Notes under the pieces: model-generated | What the model saw: only the letters and a program-made list of their open reading frames with translations | What the model was told of the DNA's origin: nothing | The model's database searches: none | Shown: positions 59,671 to 64,000 of the stretch, piece after piece | Layout: each line of letters starts with the position of its first letter | How positions within the stretch are numbered: position 1 is the stretch's first letter | Position numbers and translations under genes: made by a program | Assembly (NCBI RefSeq): GCF_002954385.1 | Contig: NZ_MQVY01000002.1 | Location: 415,690-479,689, forward strand | Reading direction: 5' to 3' | DNA from: Tenacibaculum sp. SG-28 | GTDB lineage: Bacteria > Bacteroidota > Bacteroidia > Flavobacteriales > Flavobacteriaceae | DNA: 64,000 bases

Positions 59671-60150
59671 ATGAAAATAATGAAACTTTTAAGCATTATA
59701 CTTCTAGCTATCGGATTTTCAAAATGTAAAAGTTTGCCTTTTGAAAATAATCCTCCTTTTACAATTCACAATGCTACCCAAATTGATATTACTGGAGGTA
59801 TGCCAGGCTCTAATATGATACAATTACTAGTAGAATACTCTAGTTCAGAAACTATAAAAGTAGATTCTTTATATTTTCTGAACCATAAAGCAAAAGCTAG
59901 TGTGGAATCACGAGGGGATAAAACCTATTTTATCGGTCGATTTTATCCAAACAATATACAGAGTAAAGCAGATTTACAATTACATAAAGATGGGATAAAT
60001 GAATACGGAAACAAACCTCCCCAAACAGAGAAAAACATTCCATTTGAACTTGAGAATAATGAGGCGATTATTAGCTATAGAGATGGTTCTAAAATAAAAT
60101 ACGTAAAAATAGAAAATATTAAGAAAGGCAAACCAATTATACGCCAATAG
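59671..60150 (+). CDS. Exported hypothetical protein
   Basis: A 159-residue protein with an N-terminal signal (MKIMKLLSIILLAIGFSKC). The Cys at the end could be a lipid site, but Lys at -1 is unusual for a lipobox. The mature part is beta-rich (ITGGMPGSNMIQLLVEYSS, DKTYFIGRFYP, NNEAIISYRDGSKIKYVKIENI) and resembles small beta-sandwich lipoproteins of flavobacteria. No function is recognised. It has its own -7 box and ends 21 bases before a strong terminator, so it is a single-gene unit. Confidence 0.65.
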   Translation: MKIMKLLSIILLAIGFSKCKSLPFENNPPFTIHNATQIDITGGMPGSNMIQLLVEYSSSETIKVDSLYFLNHKAKASVESRGDKTYFIGRFYPNNIQSKADLQLHKDGINEYGNKPPQTEKNIPFELENNEAIISYRDGSKIKYVKIENIKKGKPIIRQ

Positions 60151-60171
60151 AAGAATTTATCCCTAACCTAA

Positions 60172-60199
60172 AAAGCCGCTTGAAAAATCAAGCGGCTTT
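60172..60199. terminator. Bidirectional intrinsic terminator
   Basis: A perfect 12-bp stem (AAAGCCGCTTGA 60172-60183 with TCAAGCGGCTTT 60188-60199) with an A4 loop, between convergent genes. The T tails on both sides are short but the stem is strong. Confidence 0.8.
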
Positions 60200-60223
60200 C
60201 GTATATGCTATACTAAACGATTC

Positions 60224-61765
60224 TTATAGATCGAACTTGATACCTTGTGCTAAAGGTAAATCAGTAGTGTAATTAATGGTATTAGTTTGGCGACGCATGT
60301 ATACTTTCCAAGCATCAGAACCAGATTCGCGTCCTCCTCCAGTTTCTTTCTCTCCACCAAAAGCACCTCCAATTTCTGCACCTGAAGTTCCAATATTTAC
60401 ATTGGCAATTCCACAATCCGATCCGGCATTAGAAAGGAATCTTTCTGCCTCTCGTAAATTGTTGGTCATTATCGCAGAAGACAACCCTTGTGCAACTCCA
60501 TTTTGAAGTGCAATTGCATTTTCTACATCTCCAGAGTATTTTAGTAAATACAATACTGGTGCAAATGTTTCATGTTGAACAATTTCAAAGTCATTCGAAG
60601 CTTCTGCGATTGCTGGTTTCACATAACAACCACTTTCATATCCCTCTCCTTGCAATACGCCTCCCGCAACAACAACATTTCCTCCTTCAGCAACTACTTT
60701 ATCAAGTGCTGCTTGGTACATTTTCACAGCGTCCTTATCGATTAAAGGACCCACGTGATTGTTCTCGTCGAGAGGATTTCCGATACGAAGTTGTTTGTAG
60801 GCATCTGCTACAGCTTCTTTCACAGTATCGTATATAGATTCGTGAATAATTAAACGACGTGTAGAGGTACAACGTTGCCCTGCAGTTCCAACAGCACCAA
60901 AAACGGCACCTATTACCGTCATTTTAATATCTGCATCTGGGGTAACAATTATAGCATTATTTCCTCCTAATTCTAACAACGATTTTCCTAAACGACCAGC
61001 TACTTCTTTCGCTACTAATTTACCCATACGTGTAGATCCTGTAGCCGACACTAATGGAATACGAGTGTCTTTAGATAGGTACTCCCCTACTTTGTAATCA
61101 CCATTTACCAAACAAGAAATTCCTTCAGGTAAATTATTCTCTTGTAATACCTCAGCAATAATGTTTTGACATGCAACACCACATAATGGTGTTTTTTCAG
61201 AAGGTTTCCAAACACAAACATCGCCACAAATCCAAGCTAGTGCTGTATTCCACGCCCATACTGCTACCGGAAAGTTAAACGCAGAAATTATCCCAACAAT
61301 CCCTAATGGATGGTATTGCTCATACATGCGGTGCCCAGGACGCTCTGAATGCATCGTTAAACCGTGTAACTGACGCGATAATCCTACTGCAAAATCACAG
61401 ATATCAATCATCTCCTGCACCTCACCAAGACCCTCTTGATACGATTTACCCATTTCATAGGAAACAAGCTTGCCTAAAGCTTCTTTTTTCTCGCGGAGTT
61501 TCTCTCCAAATTGACGTACAATTTCTCCTCGTAATGGAGCAGGCATCGCTTTGAAATCCTTAAACGCTGCCGCGGCAGTTTCCATTACCTTTTCATAGTC
61601 TTCTCTAGTTGTTGTCTTTACTTTACCAATTAATTTTCCATCTACCGGAGAGTATGATGCTATAAGCTCACCATTAGAAAAATTAACAGAACCTGTAGAT
61701 GTCCCCTCGTTTATTTCTTGTAAACCTAAGGTTTCAAGAGCTTTATCAATACCAAAATCAGTCAT
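60224..61765 (-). CDS. Aldehyde dehydrogenase, ALDH7/aminoadipate-semialdehyde type
   Basis: NAD-dependent aldehyde dehydrogenase of 513 residues. The catalytic Cys is in VGTAGQRCTSTRR (~297-309) and the general-base Glu in LLELGGNNAII (~264). The cofactor fold has IISAFNFPVAVW and VSATGSTRMGK. The overall pattern, including the ETGGGRESGSDAWK C-terminal block, resembles ALDH7A1/AmaB-type enzymes of lysine breakdown (alpha-aminoadipate semialdehyde), but the exact aldehyde cannot be read. Two -7-like TAGTTTTG boxes lie upstream (61804-61811 and 61822-61829). Frame intact; single-gene unit. Confidence 0.9.
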   Translation of the reverse strand: MTDFGIDKALETLGLQEINEGTSTGSVNFSNGELIASYSPVDGKLIGKVKTTTREDYEKVMETAAAAFKDFKAMPAPLRGEIVRQFGEKLREKKEALGKLVSYEMGKSYQEGLGEVQEMIDICDFAVGLSRQLHGLTMHSERPGHRMYEQYHPLGIVGIISAFNFPVAVWAWNTALAWICGDVCVWKPSEKTPLCGVACQNIIAEVLQENNLPEGISCLVNGDYKVGEYLSKDTRIPLVSATGSTRMGKLVAKEVAGRLGKSLLELGGNNAIIVTPDADIKMTVIGAVFGAVGTAGQRCTSTRRLIIHESIYDTVKEAVADAYKQLRIGNPLDENNHVGPLIDKDAVKMYQAALDKVVAEGGNVVVAGGVLQGEGYESGCYVKPAIAEASNDFEIVQHETFAPVLYLLKYSGDVENAIALQNGVAQGLSSAIMTNNLREAERFLSNAGSDCGIANVNIGTSGAEIGGAFGGEKETGGGRESGSDAWKVYMRRQTNTINYTTDLPLAQGIKFDL

Positions 61766-61803
61766 GTATTTTTAATTTAATTATAATTCCACTTTACTGA
61801 AGA

Positions 61804-61829
61804 CAAAACTACGAATAAAAACAAAACTA
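61804..61829 (-). promoter_or_regulatory. Two -7 boxes (TAGTTTTG) upstream of the aldehyde dehydrogenase gene
   Basis: Two exact TAnnTTTG matches on the minus strand (61811-61804 and 61829-61822), 18 bases apart, with no clear -33 partner for either. Confidence 0.35.
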
Positions 61830-62024
61830 TAAAATTAAACATTAGGTGGTTTTTTGTGTAATATTAGACAAAATCAGTTAATATATCACAAAACAAGTTC
61901 TAGACTACCTGTTCCATCTTGAGGCCAAGTATATCCTTTGTGAAATTATACCTAACACGTGGTAAATCATTCTATTTCTAATACAATAATTGTTATTTTA
62001 GTAGTAAACATTCAAAACTATACC

Positions 62025-63068
62025 ATGAGAAAAATAACCCTTCTACTTTTTATTATTTGTACTACTATTGGCTGTAAAAAAAATACTACCGACCAAGACC
62101 CAACTGCGATAAAACAAGCGCCATTTGCCATAATTATACACGGTGGTGCAGGTACCATACTTAAGAAAAACATGACTCCAGCACTGGAAAAAGCCTATGA
62201 GGAAAAACTAACAGAAGCGGTAACAGCCGGACACAAAGTTCTTAAAAATGGTGGAAGTAGTACCTTGGCAGTTGCTACTGCAATTAAAATTATGGAAAAC
62301 TCTCCACTTTTTAATGCTGGAAAAGGATCTGTCTTTACCCATGGCGGAGAAAATGAAATGGATGCTTCCATTATGGAGGGTAAAACGCTTCAAGCAGGAG
62401 CAATTACAGGGGTAAAAACCGTAAAAAATCCTATATTGGGAGCTATCGAGGTAATGCAAAATTCTGCACATGTATTACTATCCGGTAAGGGAGCAGATGA
62501 ATTTTCGGCAGAAAGAGGACTTGAGATAATGGATCCAAGTTACTTCTACACTAAAAAACGTTTTGATGCACTGCAACGCGTTCAGAATTCTGAGAAAGAA
62601 GACGATAATCAGAGCGGTAAAGTTAGTTTCTACGATACGGATATTAAAAACAGTAAATACGGAACTGTTGGTTGTGTTGCATTAGATCAAAATGGAAATA
62701 TAACCGCAGGTACCTCTACGGGAGGTATGACTAATAAGCGCTGGAATCGTATCGGTGATGCTCCTATTATTGGTGCAGGTACTTATGCAAATAATGAAAC
62801 TTGTGGTGTTTCTTCAACCGGCTGGGGAGAATACTTTATTAGAGGTGTAGTAGCGCACGATATCGCTGCTCAAATGGAATATAAAAAAGTACCATTAAAA
62901 GAGGCAACACGTGACGTAATTCAAAATAAACTAACAAAAGCTGGTGGTACAGGAGGAATTATTGCCCTAGATAAAGATGGCAATATGTCTTTTGAATTTA
63001 ATACAACAGGAATGTATCGAGCCTCTATAGATACCTCTGGTGCTCTTACTGTAAAAATATATAAATAG
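62025..63068 (+). CDS. Isoaspartyl peptidase / L-asparaginase (Ntn-hydrolase) lipoprotein
   Basis: An N-terminal-nucleophile hydrolase of 347 residues that removes beta-aspartyl residues and hydrolyses asparagine. Lipobox CTTIGC (Cys ~18). The alpha chain starts AIIIHGGAGT (~37). The autocleavage site lies before the Thr in SKYGTVGCVALDQNGN (~223), with the second Thr in TSTGGMTNKRWNRIGD (~246) and the GxGTYA block. The start is ATG 62025 (MRKITLLLF); the frame upstream is promoter sequence. Its export as a lipoprotein fits with peptide scavenging by the neighbouring lipoprotein peptidases. Confidence 0.92.
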   Translation: MRKITLLLFIICTTIGCKKNTTDQDPTAIKQAPFAIIIHGGAGTILKKNMTPALEKAYEEKLTEAVTAGHKVLKNGGSSTLAVATAIKIMENSPLFNAGKGSVFTHGGENEMDASIMEGKTLQAGAITGVKTVKNPILGAIEVMQNSAHVLLSGKGADEFSAERGLEIMDPSYFYTKKRFDALQRVQNSEKEDDNQSGKVSFYDTDIKNSKYGTVGCVALDQNGNITAGTSTGGMTNKRWNRIGDAPIIGAGTYANNETCGVSSTGWGEYFIRGVVAHDIAAQMEYKKVPLKEATRDVIQNKLTKAGGTGGIIALDKDGNMSFEFNTTGMYRASIDTSGALTVKIYK

Positions 63069-63120
63069 TAAGGCGACAAGCAGTTCTGTTAAAAGCCAAA
63101 ACACCAATAGTACAGAATTT

Positions 63121-63155
63121 AAAAAGCACTTTCTTTTCACAGGAAAGTGTTTTTT
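63121..63155. terminator. Intrinsic terminator after the isoaspartyl peptidase gene
   Basis: A 13-bp stem with one G-T pair (63121-63133 with 63143-63155), nine-base loop and T tract; AT-rich on both sides, so it can also serve the ABC-F gene on the other strand. Confidence 0.75.
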
Positions 63156-63191
63156 AATTCAGAAAAATTAAATGGTCTTACCGTGCTTTAC

Positions 63192-64000
63192 TCATCCCTC
63201 CATTTTTATAGAAAGTGCAAACCATCGTTCTTCTTTTTCCTCTAGGCTGCTAATAATCTCTTGCAATTCTAAAGATTTGGTATTGATATCGTCTGGCGTA
63301 ATTTCATTATTGGCGAATTGGCTTTCTATGGTGTCTTTTTTCTTCTGCAGTTTTTCTATATCTGTCTCTAACAATCCGTATTCGCGTTTTTCTTGGTACG
63401 TTAACTTGCCTTTTAAAGGAGCTTTTATTGGCTTATCCGAAACCTTTTTATCTTCTTTAGGTACCAAGGGAGTTGAGTTTTCATAAGCTCTAAAATCAGA
63501 GTAATTCCCTGGAAAGTTTTCCACTATTCCAGCACCCCGAAAAACAAACAAAGAATCTACAATTTTATCCATGAAGTAACGATCGTGCGAAACCACTATT
63601 AGATTTCCTGGATAGTCTAACAAAAAGTTTTCGAATACATTTAAAGTTACCACATCTAAATCATTGGTTGGCTCATCCAGTATCAAAAAATTGGGGTTTT
63701 GTATTAAAACAGCACACAAGTACAAGCGTTTTTGTTCTCCCCCAGATAATTTTTCTACAAAATCATATTGCTTTTTACGATCAAATAAAAACCGCTCTAA
63801 CAATTGCGCGGCTGAGATTTTTCGCCCTTTGGTTAAAGGGATATATTCACCGAATTCCTTGATAACCTCTATTACCTTTTGTCCTTCTTTAATGTGAATT
63901 CCTTTTTGTGTATAATAGCCAAACTTCACCGTCTCTCCTACTACTACTTTTCCTCCATCTAACGATTCTTTTTGCGTCAAAACATTCAAAAACGACGACT
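63192..64000 (-). CDS. ABC-F family ATPase (Uup/EttA-like), C-terminal part (gene runs off the right edge)
   Basis: The C-terminal ~270 residues of a soluble double-ATPase; the gene continues past base 64000. Present are the end of the second P-loop helix (SSFLNVL), the ABC signature KLSGGEQKRLYL, Walker B LILDEPTNDLD and the H-switch VVSHDRYFMD. A Lys/Glu-rich C-terminal coiled coil (LTYQEKREYGLLETDIEKLQ ...) follows, as in Uup, where it contacts DNA or the ribosome. No membrane segment is present, so this is not a transporter. It could be Uup rather than EttA because of the C-terminal coil. Confidence 0.9.
   Translation of the reverse strand, partial: SSFLNVLTQKESLDGGKVVVGETVKFGYYTQKGIHIKEGQKVIEVIKEFGEYIPLTKGRKISAAQLLERFLFDRKKQYDFVEKLSGGEQKRLYLCAVLIQNPNFLILDEPTNDLDVVTLNVFENFLLDYPGNLIVVSHDRYFMDKIVDSLFVFRGAGIVENFPGNYSDFRAYENSTPLVPKEDKKVSDKPIKAPLKGKLTYQEKREYGLLETDIEKLQKKKDTIESQFANNEITPDDINTKSLELQEIISSLEEKEERWFALSIKMEG

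Overview
This is a 64 kb stretch of an AT-rich chromosome from the family Flavobacteriaceae (phylum Bacteroidota), probably a marine, gliding, aerobic heterotroph. The assignment rests on gliding and type IX secretion genes (gldH, and a SprE/PorW-type lipoprotein), a ribF/serS/rsmA/mgtE neighbourhood and a ricT-gldH-PBP1A cluster typical of the family, an ATP synthase operon without atpD/atpC, a single-subunit SdhC, and promoters of the Bacteroidota type (-7 TAnnTTTG, sometimes with a -33 TTG about 20 bases upstream) in place of E. coli-like promoters and Shine-Dalgarno sites. The two edges cut a TonB-dependent receptor (left) and an ABC-F ATPase (right).

Layout. 1-8.1 kb: receptor, ribF, serS, a 47-codon gene, a TPR protein, a DUF4286 protein, rsmA and mgtE. 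8.1-13.7 kb: LysE-family exporter, a ferredoxin/flavin reductase, a decayed PadR cassette, and rsmI/dxs diverging from a very short spacer. 13.8-22.3 kb (all minus): sprE, bactofilin, AtpZ-like, DUF6168-like, then atpB-E-F-H-A-G. 22.3-24.5 kb: an ABC exporter pair. 24.6-34.0 kb (all minus, closely spaced): ricT-gldH-PBP1A-scoA-scoB-small membrane protein-xth-mltD-DUF4837, closed by a strong terminator. 34.2-42.3 kb: gdhA, pheS, small family proteins, the complete succinate dehydrogenase operon. 42.5-52.6 kb: amidohydrolase, FAD protein with MarC, DUF3109, dGTPase, a Panacea-antitoxin/two-helix membrane protein pair, nrdA, nrdB, thioredoxin. 52.7-64 kb: prolyl oligopeptidase, M13 peptidase, lone ABC ATPase, GreA-like protein with a DadA-like oxidase, aldehyde dehydrogenase, isoaspartyl peptidase, ABC-F.

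Functional themes are ordinary housekeeping: energy (ATP synthase, SDH, SCOT, GDH), envelope and gliding (PBP1A, MltD, GldH, SprE, bactofilin), nucleotide supply (NrdAB, dGTPase, thioredoxin), translation (SerS, PheS, RsmA, RsmI), and lipoprotein peptidases. No tRNA, rRNA, CRISPR array, insertion sequence or prophage was seen, and no gene-free stretch exceeds 300 bases.

Two things stand out. First, at least eleven genes, including surely needed ones (atpG, sdhC, sprE), carry single-base frameshifts, nearly all a missing A/T in a homopolymer; this reads as a base-calling signature of the assembly rather than biology. I give the full reconstructed spans. Second, the best candidate for a poorly described system is the overlapping Panacea-antitoxin/small membrane protein pair at 47.57-48.39 kb.
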